DNA from: Closterium sp. Naga37s-1
Taxonomy: Eukaryota > Streptophyta > Zygnematophyceae > Desmidiales > Closteriaceae
Assembly (NCBI GenBank): GCA_947471745.1
Contig: CANJKZ010001154.1
Span: 915,501-979,500, forward strand
DNA length: 64,000 bases
Reading direction: 5' to 3'
A program made the translations under genes and the position numbers. The number at the start of each line of letters is the position of its first letter. Positions within the stretch are counted from its first letter, which is position 1. Positions 51,001 to 64,000 of this stretch are shown here, piece by piece. The notes beneath the pieces are model-generated. The model was given only the letters and a program-made list of their open reading frames with translations, was not told the origin of the DNA and ran no database searches.

Positions 51001-54000
51001 AGGAGAGGCATGTCGCTTGGAGAGGCACGACAGCAGGGAAGGAGAGGCATGTCGCTTGGAGAGGCACGACAGCAGGGAAGGAGAGGCATGTCGCTTGGAG
51101 AGGCACGACAGCAGGGAAGGAGAGGCATGTCGCTTGGAGAGGCACGACAGCAGGGAAGGAGAGGCATGTCGCTTGGAGAGGCACGACAGCAGGGAAGGAG
51201 AGGCATGTCGCTTGGAGAGGCACGACAGCAGGGAAGGAGAGGCATGTCGCTTGGAGAGGCACGACAGCAGGGAAGGAGAGGCATGTCGCTTGGAGAGGCA
51301 CGACAGCAGGGAAGGAGAGGCATGTCGCTTGGAGAGGCACGACAGCAGGGAGAGAGGCATGTCGCTTGGAGAGGCACGACAGCAGGGAAGGAGAGGCATG
51401 TCGCTTGGAGAGGCACGACAGCAGGGAAGGAGAGGCATGTCGCTTGGAGAGGCACGACAGCAGGGAAGGAGAGGCATGTCGCTTGGAGAGGCACGACAGC
51501 AGGGAAGGAGAGGCATGTCGCTTGGAGAGGCACGACAGCAGGGAAGGAGAGGCATGTCGCTTGGAGAGGCACGACAGCAGGGAAGGAGAGGCATGTCGCT
51601 TGGAGAGGCACGACAGCAGGGAAGGAGAGGCATGTCGCTTGGAGAGGCACGACAGCAGGGAAGGAGAGGCATGTCGCTTGGAGAGGCACGACAGCAGGGA
51701 AGGAGAGGCATGTCGCTTGGAGAGGCACGACAGCAGGGAAGGAGAGGCATGTCGCTTGGAGAGGCACGACAGCAGGGAAGGAGAGGCATGTCGCTTGGAG
51801 AGGCACGACAGCAGGGAAGGAGAGGCATGTCGCTTGGAGAGGCACGACAGCAGGGAAGGAGAGGCATGTCGCTTGGAGAGGCACGACAGCAGGGAAGGAG
51901 AGGCATGTCGCTTGGAGAGGCACGACAGCAGGGAAGGAGAGGCATGTCGCTTGGAGAGGCACGACAGCAGGGAAGGAGAGGCATGTCGCTTGGAGAGGCA
52001 CGACAGCAGGGAAGGAGAGGCATGTCGCTTGGAGAGGCACGACAGCAGGGAAGGAGAGGCATGTCGCTTGGAGAGGCACGACAGCAGGGAAGGAGAGGCA
52101 TGTCGCTTGGAGAGGCACGACAGCAGGGAAGGAGAGGCGTGTCGCTTGGAGAGGCACGACAGCAGGAAGGAGAGGCTGTCGCTTGGAGAGGCACGACAGC
52201 AGGGAGAGAGGCGTGTCGCTTGGAGAGGCACGACAGCAGGGAAGGAGAGGCATGTCGCTTGGAGAGGCACGACAGCAGGGAAGGAGAGGCATGTCGCTTG
52301 GAGAGGCACGACAGCAGGGAAGGAGAGGCATGTCGCTTGGAGAGGCACGACAGCAGGGAAGGAGAGGCATGTCGCTTGGAGAGGCACGACAGCAGGGAAG
52401 GAGAGGCATGTCGCTTGGAGAGGCACGACAGCAGGGAAGGAGAGGCATGTCGCTTGGAGAGGCACGACAGCAGGGAAGGAGAGGCATGTCGCTTGGAGAG
52501 GCACGACAGCAGGGAAGGAGAGGCATGTCGCTTGGAGAGGCACGACAGCAGGGAAGGAGAGGCATGTCGCTTGGAGAGGCACGACAGCAGGGAAGGAGAG
52601 GCATGTCGCTTGGAGAGGCACGACAGCAGGGAAGGAGAGGCATGTCGCTTGGAGAGGCACGACAGCAGGGAAGGAGAGGCATGTCGCTTGGAGAGGCACG
52701 ACAGCAGGGAAGGAGAGGCATGTCGCTTGGAGAGGCACGACAGCAGGGAAGGAGAGGCATGTCGCTTGGAGAGGCACGACAGCAGGGAAGGAGAGGCATG
52801 TCGCTTGGAGAGGCACGACAGCAGGGAAGGAGAGGCATGTCGCTTGGAGAGGCACGACAGCAGGGAAGGAGAGGCATGTCGCTTGGAGAGGCACGACAGC
52901 AGGGAAGGAGAGGCATGTCGCTTGGAGAGGCACGACAGCAGGGAAGGAGAGGCATGTCGCTTGGAGAGGCACGACAGCAGGGAAGGAGAGGCATGTCGCT
53001 TGGAGAGGCACGACAGCAGGGAAGGAGAGGCATGTCGCTTGGAGAGGCACGACAGCAGGGAAGGAGAGGCATGTCGCTTGGAGAGGCACGACAGCAGGGA
53101 AGGAGAGGCATGTCGCTTGGAGAGGCACGACAGCAGGGAAGGAGAGGCATGTCGCTTGGAGAGGCACGACAGCAGGGAAGGAGAGGCATGTCGCTTGGAG
53201 AGGCACGACAGCAGGGAAGGAGAGGCATGTCGCTTGGAGAGGCACGACAGCAGGGAAGGAGAGGCATGTCGCTTGGAGAGGCACGACAGCAGGGAAGGAG
53301 AGGCATGTCGCTTGGAGAGGCACGACAGCAGGGAAGGAGAGGCATGTCGCTTGGAGAGGCACGACAGCAGGGAAGGAGAGGCATGTCGCTTGGAGAGGCA
53401 CGACAGCAGGGAAGGAGAGGCATGTCGCTTGGAGAGGCACGACAGCAGGGAAGGAGAGGCATGTCGCTTGGAGAGGCACGACAGCAGGGAAGGAGAGGCA
53501 TGTCGCTTGGAGAGGCACGACAGCAGGGAAGGAGAGGCATGTCGCTTGGAGAGGCACGACAGCAGGGAAGGAGAGGCATGTCGCTTGGAGAGGCACGACA
53601 GCAGGGAAGGAGAGGCATGTCGCTTGGAGAGGCACGACAGCAGGGAAGGAGAGGCATGTCGCTTGGAGAGGCACGACAGCAGGGAAGGAGAGGCATGTCG
53701 CTTGGAGAGGCACGACAGCAGGGAAGGAGAGGCATGTCGCTTGGAGAGGCACGACAGCAGGGAAGGAGAGGCATGTCGCTTGGAGAGGCACGACAGCAGG
53801 GAAGGAGAGGCATGTCGCTTGGAGAGGCACGACAGCAGGGAAGGAGAGGCATGTCGCTTGGAGAGGCACGACAGCAGGGAAGGAGAGGCATGTCGCTTGG
53901 AGAGGCACGACAGCAGGGAAGGAGAGGCATGTCGCTTGGAGAGGCACGACAGCAGGGAAGGAGAGGCATGTCGCTTGGAGAGGCACGACAGCAGGGAAGG

Positions 54001-54781
54001 AGAGGCATGTCGCTTGGAGAGGCACGACAGCAGGGAAGGAGAGGCATGTCGCTTGGAGAGGCACGACAGCAGGGAAGGAGAGGCATGTCGCTTGGAGAGG
54101 CACGACAGCAGGGAAGGAGAGGCATGTCGCTTGGAGAGGCACGACAGCAGGGAAGGAGAGGCATGTCGCTTGGAGAGGCACGACAGCAGGGAAGGAGAGG
54201 CGTGTCGCTTGGAGAGGCACGACAGCAGGGAAGGAGAGGCATGTCGCTTGGAGAGGCACGACAGCAGGGAAGGAGAGGCATGTCGCTTGGAGAGGCACGA
54301 CAGCAGGGAAGGAGAGGCATGTCGCTTGGAGAGGCACGACAGCAGGGAAGGAGAGGCATGTCGCTTGGAGAGGCACGACAGCAGGGAAGGAGAGGCATGT
54401 CGCTTGGAGAGGCACGACAGCAGGGAAGGAGAGGCATGTCGCTTGGAGAGGCACGACAGCAGGGAAGGAGAGGCATGTCGCTTGGAGAGGCACGACAGCA
54501 GGGAAGGAGAGGCATGTCGCTTGGAGAGGCACGACAGCAGGGAAGGAGAGGCATGTCGCTTGGAGAGGCACGACAGCAGGGAAGGAGAGGCATGTCGCTT
54601 GGAGAGGCACGACAGCAGGGAAGGAGAGGCATGTCGCTTGGAGAGGCACGACAGCAGGGAAGGAGAGGCATGTCGCTTGGAGAGGCACGACAGCAGGGAA
54701 GGAGAGGCATGTCGCTTGGAGAGGCACGACAGCAGGGAAGGAGAGGCATGTCGCTTGGAGAGGCACGACAGCAGGGAAGGA
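33053..54781. repeat. 39-bp megasatellite, block A (~557 copies)
   Basis: About 21.7 kb of a 39-bp unit containing GGAGAGGCATGTCGCTTGGA, repeated head to tail without spacers in Furry intron 21. Units are nearly identical. The few variants are A-to-G in GGCATG (near 33068, 35448, 35918, 52138, 54202) and single-base or short indels, some clustered (41003-41212, 48265-48290, 52140-52210). Neither strand of the unit has a stop in any frame and 39 is divisible by three, so all six frames stay open for about 7,200 codons. Those ORFs (13-residue periods such as [13 protein letters not shown]) are a by-product, not credible genes. Confidence 0.95.
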
Positions 54782-55093
54782 TGAAAGAATCTCAAGTGTT
54801 GTCTTGATTAGAAAGAGTGTCGGTACATATAGGAGATGAGAAGTTTTGGGAACGAAGTGGGGTACCCTCAGCATTTATTGGTGGACCAATCAGATTGGGT
54901 CGACCAACAATTGCTGGGGTAACCAACAATCGTTGGAGGGGACCATTATTGGCCCCCCCCCGTCAATTGCGGTCGAGTTGGGTTTGGGGGCGCCCAACCA
55001 AAATTGGTTGGGTCGCCTTGACCCAAAGTGTACACCCACTTTAGGGTGTAACACATGCACAAATATAAACATACATTATGCTATATTCTAACA
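54782..55093 (-). repeat. Element 2 LTR (3' LTR in element orientation)
   Basis: 312 bp bounded by TGAAAGAATC and TTCTAACA, preceded by the target copy AAGGA. It differs from the other LTR at GATTGGGTC/GATTGTGTC and at the first base of the C-run. It contains short direct and inverted motifs (TTGGTTGGGTCGCC). Confidence 0.93.
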
Positions 55094-55138
55094 CAACCCC
55101 GTAGCATAAGAGGTTTATAAGTGTGCACAACCCCGGAA

Positions 55139-58100
55139 TCATGAAGCCGGGGAGAGGCCAAGAAGGCGAAGGAAGGCCCGGTGGGCTAGCTTCGGAAGAG
55201 CTTTGGTGAAGATGTCAGCGAGGTTGGCTTCGGCGGCAATTTTTCGGACGGCAAGATGGCCTTGCTGGACAAGATCGCGAATGTAGAAGTAGCGTAGTTC
55301 GATGTGTTTGGAGCGCCCGTGGAAGACCGGATTCTTGGTGAGGTGGATCGTGCTGGCATTGTCGCACCAGAGCGTGGGGCATGGCTGGGGGGCCCCAAGC
55401 TCGGCTAGCAAGAAGGAAAGCCAGCGTCCTTCCTGCGCAGCCATGGTACCAGCATAGAGTTCGGCTTCACAAGATGAGAGGGCGATGGCGGAGGAGCGGG
55501 TGGAGCGCCAGCTGACCAAGCCGCTACCGAGCGTGAAGCCATATCCTTGGGAAGAGCGGCGATCCGGCTGAGAGTCTGCCCAAGACGAGTCACTGAAGCC
55601 GGTGAGGAGCGGGGGAGAGGCACCACCAAGGGTGAGAACATGGTCCTGAGTGCCACGGAGGTAGCGTAGGACTCGTTTGGCGGCTCTCCAATGCACGGAG
55701 GTGTGACGACCGGTACCGACGAAACGCGCCAGGACGCTGATGGGGTAGGCGAGGTCGGGACGGGTCCCCATCATGGCATACATGATGGAGCCAACCTGTT
55801 CCGCATAGGGCTGAGTGGAGGCGGAGGGGGAGGTGGGTGGAGCAAGCCCATGGCCGAATGGAAGGGGAGTGGCCACTGGGTTGGCGAGAGCCATGTCGAA
55901 CCGCTCCAACACCTGCTGAAGATAGTGAGATTGAGATAAGGTGATGGTGCGGGCAGCTCGATCGCGTGTGATCTCCATGCCCAAGTAGTGGCGTAATTCG
56001 CCAAGGTCCTTGCACTGGAGACGAGCTTGTAGTTCTTCCTTAACGTCGGTCATGTCGGCGGAGGTGTCGGCGAGGAGCACCATGTCGTCAACATAGACTA
56101 GGACGAAGAAGCGGCTGGGACGGGTCCGAATGAAGAGACTGGCGTCAGAGTGAGATGGTTGAAATCCAAGAGCACAGAGTGTAGATGCCAGCTTAGCATG
56201 CCTTTCCCGAGGAGCCTGCTTCAGGCCGTAGACTGGACGGCGTAGTTCCCAGACAGTGTCTGGTGGGAAGGCTTCATGGAAGCCATCTGGGCGGTCGAGG
56301 AAGATTTGTTCGTGGAGGTTCCCCTGAAGAAAAGCGTTAGAGACATCCATTGATGAGATCTCCATGCCGTTGCGGGAGCCAAAGTCGAGAAGCGTGCGAA
56401 GGGTCCCGAATTTTGCGGTAGGTGAGAAGGTTTCCCAAAAGTCCTTGGCATAGGTCTGTGTGAAGCCCTTGGCGCAGTAACGGGCTTTGTAGACGGGCTC
56501 CTCCCCCGGAAGCTGCTTCACCCGGAAGACCCACTTGCCAGCGACAATGTTGGCATCTGGAGGCGGCTTGACATCGACGAAGGAATCATTGCGAATGAAG
56601 GCGTCGCACTCCTTGCGAATGGCCTCCAGCCATTTGTCAGCGTCAGGGCACGTGATTGCCTCCTGGAATGTGGTAGGCGTGAAGATGAGAGGTGAGGAGG
56701 GAGTGCCAAGTACAACCGCGCCCAAAAGGGCAAGGTACACAGGGTTAAGGGAAGGAACGTGAGTGTGAATGGCACAAAACTCCTCATGGGAGTCTTCATG
56801 AATGAGAGGTGGTTGACCAAGAATGGGGTCAAGAGAGCGAGTGTGCATGCGTGGGAGGAGGAAGGGAGAGCGTGAGGTGAGAGAAGTGCGAGGACGTGGG
56901 GAGGATGCAGGAGGTGCGGCGGGCGAGGATGGAGGAGGAGAAGCTGGAGGGAGGTGGGTGGGAGGGGAGGGAGGAGGGGGAGAGGGAGGAGGGGGAGCGG
57001 TGGAAAGGGCAGGTGAGGCAGCAGGATCATAGATATCAGCCGAGGAAGGTGGAGGTGAGAGTGGAGTAGTTGGGAGGAGTGGAGCAGATGGGAGGAGAGG
57101 AGGAAGAAGGGCATCCGCCCAGGTGAGTGGGCGGGAGGGTGGGGGGAGAGGGTCGGAGGGAGGAGGAGAGGAGTAGTAGGGGATGGTTTCATCGAAGACG
57201 ACATCGCGGCTGCGAATGAGGCGTCCGGAGGGAGGATGAAGGAAGAGGTACCCAGGAGAGCCACGATTGTGGCCGAGGTAGACGCACTCCAATGCTTTGG
57301 AGGCAAGTTTTCCTGCTTTGCGGGAACGGTCTGCGGGAGGAATGAGAACAAAGGATTTGCAGCCCCAGACGCGAAGGACGGAGGCATCAGGTTTGGAGTT
57401 GCACCAAAGCTCAGTGGGAGTGAGGTTGGGATGGTGGGGGTGAGGGTAGAGGTTGGTGAGAAGGGCGGCATGAGTGAGAGCATAGCCCCAAAGGGAGGGA
57501 GGGGTAGATGCATGGGTGAGGAGACAGCGGGCAGTTTTGGTGATCTCACGGATGCGACTTTCAGCTACACCGTTTTGTTGCGGAGAATGAGGGAGAGTGG
57601 ACGTCTGTTGAGTGCCATGTGCTTTGCAGTAGGAGGCAATGGTATGGTTGAGAAACTCCCCGCCACCGTCAGAGTGAAGGCGACGGATGGGTCGGCCGAA
57701 GTGCACGCGCGCTTGTTCGGCCCAGGCGATGATGACAGCGGCTGCTTCAGCTTTCGTGTGGAGTAGAAACACAGAGGAGTAGCGGCTATGGTCGTCTACG
57801 AGGACGAGCATAAAGCGGTGGCCCTGGCGGGAAGGGGAGGGGGCGGGACCCCAGAGGTCCATGTGGACGAGATCTAGGGGAGCAGTAGCAAATGAGGGAT
57901 GGCTGTGATGGGGTTTTTGTTTGAGTTTGCCATGAATGCAAGTGGGACAAGGAGGAGCTGGTGAGGTGGGTAGGGGAGGAAGGGCAGGGGGGAGCCCATG
58001 AAGGAGGCGAGAGGATATTGCGGCACGGAGGGTGGTGAAGTTGGGGTGACCAAGACGGTGATGGAGGAGAATGGCGGGGTGAGAGAGGGAGAGGTCGGGA

Positions 58101-58736
58101 GAGGTAGAGGGAGTGGGAGATGATGAAGGGGGAGGAGCAATGGTGGGAGAAGGGTAGGTGGAGCGACGGGTGGTGAGATGACATGATGCCGGAAAAGGGA
58201 GACGTAGTGTGTAAAGGTGAGTGCGGGGGCAGATTGGGAGGCGGTAGACAAGGCGGCCAGTGGAGGTATGAATGAGATCGCAATAGGAAAAGTGGGCAGG
58301 AAAAATGGCGGTAATGCCGGCTTTTTGGAGATCATGAAGAGAAATAAGGTTGTGACGAAGAGTGGGAATGTGGAGGCCAGTGATAGTGCCGGAGGGAAAG
58401 AGGGGACACGGAAGAGTAGAGGAGTGTGTGCATGGGATCGAGAAGCTAGAATCAGCGCCATGAACAGTGGAGGGGAGAGATAGTGTTTTGAGAATGCCAG
58501 CGTCCTTCAGGGCACTGACGGTGGCCCCGCTATCGAGGACAAAGTCCAAGGTGAGCGGGGAAGGAGACGCAGAATACTGGAAGTCACTGTTATTAAGAAC
58601 AGAGGGATACATGAAGGTGGTGCTAGGCAAGGGAGAAGCTAGCTGACCAAGAAAGCTAGAGTATGACTCAGCTGGGGAGGTATGGGCGGCGGTGGCGGCA
58701 GAACCGAAGCCAAGAGGTTGCTGCTGCCAGGCGGCA

Positions 58737-58772
<36 letters not shown>

Positions 58773-59056
58773 GCTGCCGCTGCTGTGGCGGCTGCGCCTC
58801 CCCCACCTCCCCAGGGCGGCTGCTGTGGCTGCTGGTACGGCTGCGGCTGTGGGGGCAGCTGCGGGGGCTGCTGCAACTGCTGTGACTGAAGATGCTGCAA
58901 AAACTGCTGGAGTTGCAGTTGAGGAGAGGGAGTGGTGAGGTTAAGGTGGGAGGGTTGATAGAGAGGGAGATGTTGAACATCATGGACAGTGGGACGACTT
59001 GCAAGAGCGGACCAGCGGGGGGGGGGTACCATGGTTACCACGATCAAACCAGGCAT
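55139..59056 (-). CDS. pol: Copia Pol of element 2: protease, integrase, reverse transcriptase, RNase H
   Basis: A 1,305-codon frame overlapping the end of gag and offset +1 from it. A Gln-rich then Ala-rich stretch (to ~120) precedes the protease DSGAT (~173). The integrase has HRLGHPNF with a CPTC zinc pair and catalytic D, D, E in HMDLWGP (~397), LHSDGGGEF (~458) and NGVAESR (~496). RT has YVDDM (~989) and RNase H has CEAELYAG (~1196), ending near a TGA at 55139. One oddity: QAPRERH where element 1 and most copia RTs have QAPREWH, a Trp-to-Arg change next to the RT core. The annotated first Met is not a true start if Pol is made as a Gag-Pol fusion. Confidence 0.92.
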
Positions 59057-60263
59057 CGTCCAAGACGCCGAAGCAGGTGGTTATGGGGTGGTTGGTTTGA
59101 CCGCAGGGTTCCCCAGCGCGAGGGCCGTGACGGCGAACGTAGGGGCAGGGGGGGAGTTGACCAGGTCCGCTACCACCACGTCCACTTCCTCCAGGGCCGC
59201 CCGTGTAAGAAGGAGTGCGTCCACCAAAGGTGCCACCACGTCCACCACCACGGCCGCCACCACGCCCACCTCCACGTCCGCCACCGCGACCACCACCACG
59301 CCCACCACCGCGTGTCTGGGTGGCGTTGAGTTCTGGCGCGGGTGCTTGAGCCGTGTTGAGAGAAGGCGGGTTGGTACGAAGGAGGCGGGTTTCGGTGTCA
59401 ATGATCCATTGAACGACAGCAGCAACATCCGCAAACGGCTGATTTTCGCGGAAGGCAATGACGTGCATGTCGTAGGACGGGTTGAGACCGCGGAGAAGGC
59501 GATCTATCTGGATGAACTGGGGGAGTTCGGACTGGCGAGCCTTAAGTCGCTTGGCGAGAGAGGTCATGCGGCCGGTGTAGGCGACGGCACCAGTGCAGGT
59601 TGCGAGCTTTGTCTCCCAGTATTCGTCAAGGAGCAGCCCCACGGAGTTGACGTCATGGCGCTCAAACATGGCGTGAAGGGAGGCCCAAAGGGCAGGTGCG
59701 TGAAGCTCTTGTTCCTGAAAGTCTCGCATTAGAGCGGGGGGGAGACCACCAAGGATAATATTAGAGGCAGAAAGGTCAGATTCCTTCCAAGCAGCAGCTT
59801 TAGCGGTATATTCAGCGAGCGCGAGAGTGTAGCGGTCAGCCATGGTGCGGTGATTTATTATGGCAGCTTGGCGCATGTCGTATTGCTCGCGAGCCGCACG
59901 ATGGTCCGCTCGGAGCGTGAGGAACCGACGCCGCTCGAGATCGTAGGCTGCTTCATCAGCGGCTTGGCGAACAGGATCCGTGGAGGCAGCGGGCAGATCT
60001 GGTTCGTCAGGTTCAGGTCCAGGGTCAGGCGGGAGAGTGGGGGCCGATCCAGGGGACATAGGGGGCGTTGGCGGGAGAGCGGCAGCATGGCGGAGGACAA
60101 GGTCGAGGAGGGTGGAGGAGGTGTTGGGGATGTTGATGACGCCGAGGAGGCGGCGCATGCTCCCTGTGTAGGAGTACCAGTTGATAGCGCTCTGATCGGG
60201 AGCGAGCTCGAGCCGATCAATGGAGAGAGTGTTGAAATTCTGAGGAAGAGAAGGAGCAGCCAT
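58980..60263 (-). CDS. gag: Copia Gag of element 2 with RGG-rich tail and Cys/His cluster
   Basis: A 427-codon ORF. The N-terminal half is a retrotransposon Gag domain: DYW-like region, MADRYTLALAEY, NIILGGLPPALMRDF, TGRMTSLAKRL and YDMHVIAFRENQPF, resembling the UBN2/copia Gag fold. Then come a Gly-Gly-Arg repeat tail (~311-345) and a C-x14-C-G-x3-H-x5-C cluster (CPYVRRHG ... CGQTNHPITTC, ~371-397). The ORF stops about 20 codons past a run of ten C (59017-59026), where the pol frame takes over. The ATG at 60263 fits the start of the conserved domain. Confidence 0.88.
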   Translation of the reverse strand: MAAPSLPQNFNTLSIDRLELAPDQSAINWYSYTGSMRRLLGVINIPNTSSTLLDLVLRHAAALPPTPPMSPGSAPTLPPDPGPEPDEPDLPAASTDPVRQAADEAAYDLERRRFLTLRADHRAAREQYDMRQAAIINHRTMADRYTLALAEYTAKAAAWKESDLSASNIILGGLPPALMRDFQEQELHAPALWASLHAMFERHDVNSVGLLLDEYWETKLATCTGAVAYTGRMTSLAKRLKARQSELPQFIQIDRLLRGLNPSYDMHVIAFRENQPFADVAAVVQWIIDTETRLLRTNPPSLNTAQAPAPELNATQTRGGGRGGGRGGGRGGGRGGGRGGGRGGTFGGRTPSYTGGPGGSGRGGSGPGQLPPCPYVRRHGPRAGEPCGQTNHPITTCFGVLDDAWFDRGNHGTPPPLVRSCKSSHCP

Positions 60264-60614
60264 AGCAGTAAGTTAGTGCGATGTGAGGGGAGAAAAAATG
60301 TTAGTAGCGAGCGAAAGCGAGGCAGGTTAGAAGCTGAGGGAGAGGAGGAGGGGGGTTAGTAGCAGCACGTGGGAGAGGATTGGGAGCAGTAGCGTGGCAG
60401 GAGAGGCGGAGAGCAGAGATAGTATGAGAGAGGCAGCGGGAGAGGAAACGGTGGGCGGAAGCAATGGGGGGGGGGGGGAAGGGTCGAGGGAGCGGCGGGG
60501 AGGAAGAGATGAGGCAGTAGCTAAGTGCCTGGCGGCGAGGGAGAGTAGGAGCAGCCGCGGCGAAGTGTCTTGCAGCGAGGAGAGGCAGTGGCGGCGGCAA
60601 ATTGCCCGCAGCGA

Positions 60615-61117
60615 GTGAGTAGAGGCGGCGGAGGCGAAATGCCCCGCGGCGAGTGGGAGCAGTGGCGGCGGCGGCGAAATGCCCCGCGGCGAGTGGGAGC
60701 AGTGGCGGCGGCGGCGAAATGCCCCGCGGCGAGTGGAGTAGTGGCGGCGGAGGCGAAATGCCCCGCGGCGAGTGGGAGCAGTGGCGGCGGAGGCGAAATG
60801 CCCCGCGGCGAGTGGGAGCAATGGCGGCGGCGGCGAAATGCCCCGCGGCGAGTGGGAGCAGAGGCGGCGGCGGCGAAATGCCCCGCGGCGAGTGGGAGCA
60901 GTGGCGGCGGCGGCGAAATGCCCCGCGGCGAGTGGAGTAGTGGCGGCGGAGGCGAAATGCCCCGCGGCGAGTGGGAGCAGTGGCGGCGGCGGCGAAATGC
61001 CCCGCGGCGAGTGGGAGCAGTGGCGGCGGCGGCGAAATGCCCCGCGGCGAGTGGGAACAGTGGCGGCGGCGGCGAAATGCCCCGCGGCGAGTGAAGCAGC
61101 GGCGGCGGCGGCGAAAT
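60615..61117 (-). repeat. ~40-bp tandem repeat in the element 2 leader
   Basis: About 12 copies of a 40-base unit (a few are 38-39) with the core GGCGAAATGCCCCGCGGCGA lie between the 5' LTR and gag. The period is not a multiple of three, so it is untranslated leader, not coding. Element 1 has a GC-rich repeat at the same place but with a different unit. Confidence 0.88.
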
Positions 61118-61417
61118 GCCCCGCAAGGAAGAAAAGCGGTGCGAGAGTAGTGGCGACGGCGGATAGGTCGCGGCGATTGAGACGCCGGCAGCTGAGAACG
61201 TAAATGCGGCGGCAGGAGCTGAGGCGAGAAATTCGCCTTACGAGAGATAGAGTAGGAGCTGGAGGGAGGTGGTGACTGGTTGTACTTTACGGAAGATTGA
61301 ACTTCAACCAAGTCAAACCCACGCAACAAGTTGCATGGGCAGGACGGAAGGGTCCTGACGAGCGGGGAGGAAAAAAAAAACTTGAGAGAAAGAGGTCGAG
61401 AGGGGCGTTTGCCAATT

Positions 61418-61431
61418 GGCTCTGAATACCA
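61418..61431 (-). other. Element 2 primer-binding site (initiator-Met tRNA-like)
   Basis: Directly inside the 5' LTR the minus strand reads TGGTATTCAGAGCC, the plant initiator-tRNA-Met primer complement with one extra T after TGGTAT. Confidence 0.75.

Positions 61432-64000
<2,569 letters not shown>

Noticed and set aside
32859..54874. Six giant open reading frames of about 7,100-7,300 codons over the satellite
   Set aside because: They exist in all six frames because the 39-bp unit lacks stops and is a multiple of three. There is no independent start, domain or composition signal, and a retained Furry intron 21 would stop at 33037 before reaching the array.
60570..61203. Ala/Gly/Arg-rich ORFs over the element 2 leader
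   Set aside because: They are readings of the 40-bp repeat, which is not a multiple of three, and lie upstream of gag as untranslated leader.

Overview
The window is nuclear DNA of a GC-rich eukaryote. GT-AG introns split every host gene, coding sequence is full of CAG/GCT trinucleotide runs, and two Ty1/copia LTR retrotransposons are present. The best-conserved gene, a Furry/MOR2-PAG1 cell-morphogenesis protein, aligns exon by exon with the land-plant Furry-like protein (for example QLLCEEIMQRQLDAV-type and YYVTWRHGDQFPDEIEKLWS-type blocks). This points to a streptophyte lineage, most likely a charophyte alga such as a desmid; the genus is a guess.

Layout. 1-5604 (+): the 3' part of a very low-complexity Ala/Ser/Gly-rich protein, open at the left edge, with duplicated copies of its last visible exon edge out to about 6070. 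7084-9840 (-): a four-exon gene for a secreted protein with a signal peptide, a Pmp-like right-handed beta-helix and Cys-rich domains. 9841-11490: shared upstream region of this gene and the divergent Furry gene. 11491-32973 (+): 21 Furry exons that join in frame to 1,630 codons; the C-terminal part lies beyond the right edge. 17105-24168: copia element 1, antisense inside Furry intron 10, with 349-bp LTRs and target duplication CGCTT. 33053-54781: about 557 tandem copies of a 39-bp unit inside Furry intron 21. 54782-61743: copia element 2, with 312-bp LTRs and target duplication AAGGA, inserted into that array. 61744-64000: the array resumes as 39-bp units, switches near 63153 to a 21-bp unit, and runs off the edge.

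Three features stand out. (1) The Furry introns carry at least 18 'exon echoes': diverged tandem copies of exon edges, often with their splice site, always outside the functional exon. (2) The intronic megasatellite has no stop codon in any of six frames, and its 39-bp and 21-bp forms differ by one 18-bp block. (3) The two related copia elements differ in gag: element 1 has none recognisable, and in element 2 gag and pol are offset at a run of ten C. A gene finder would tend to break the Furry locus into pieces and report giant repeat ORFs; the exon list below gives one coherent reading frame.
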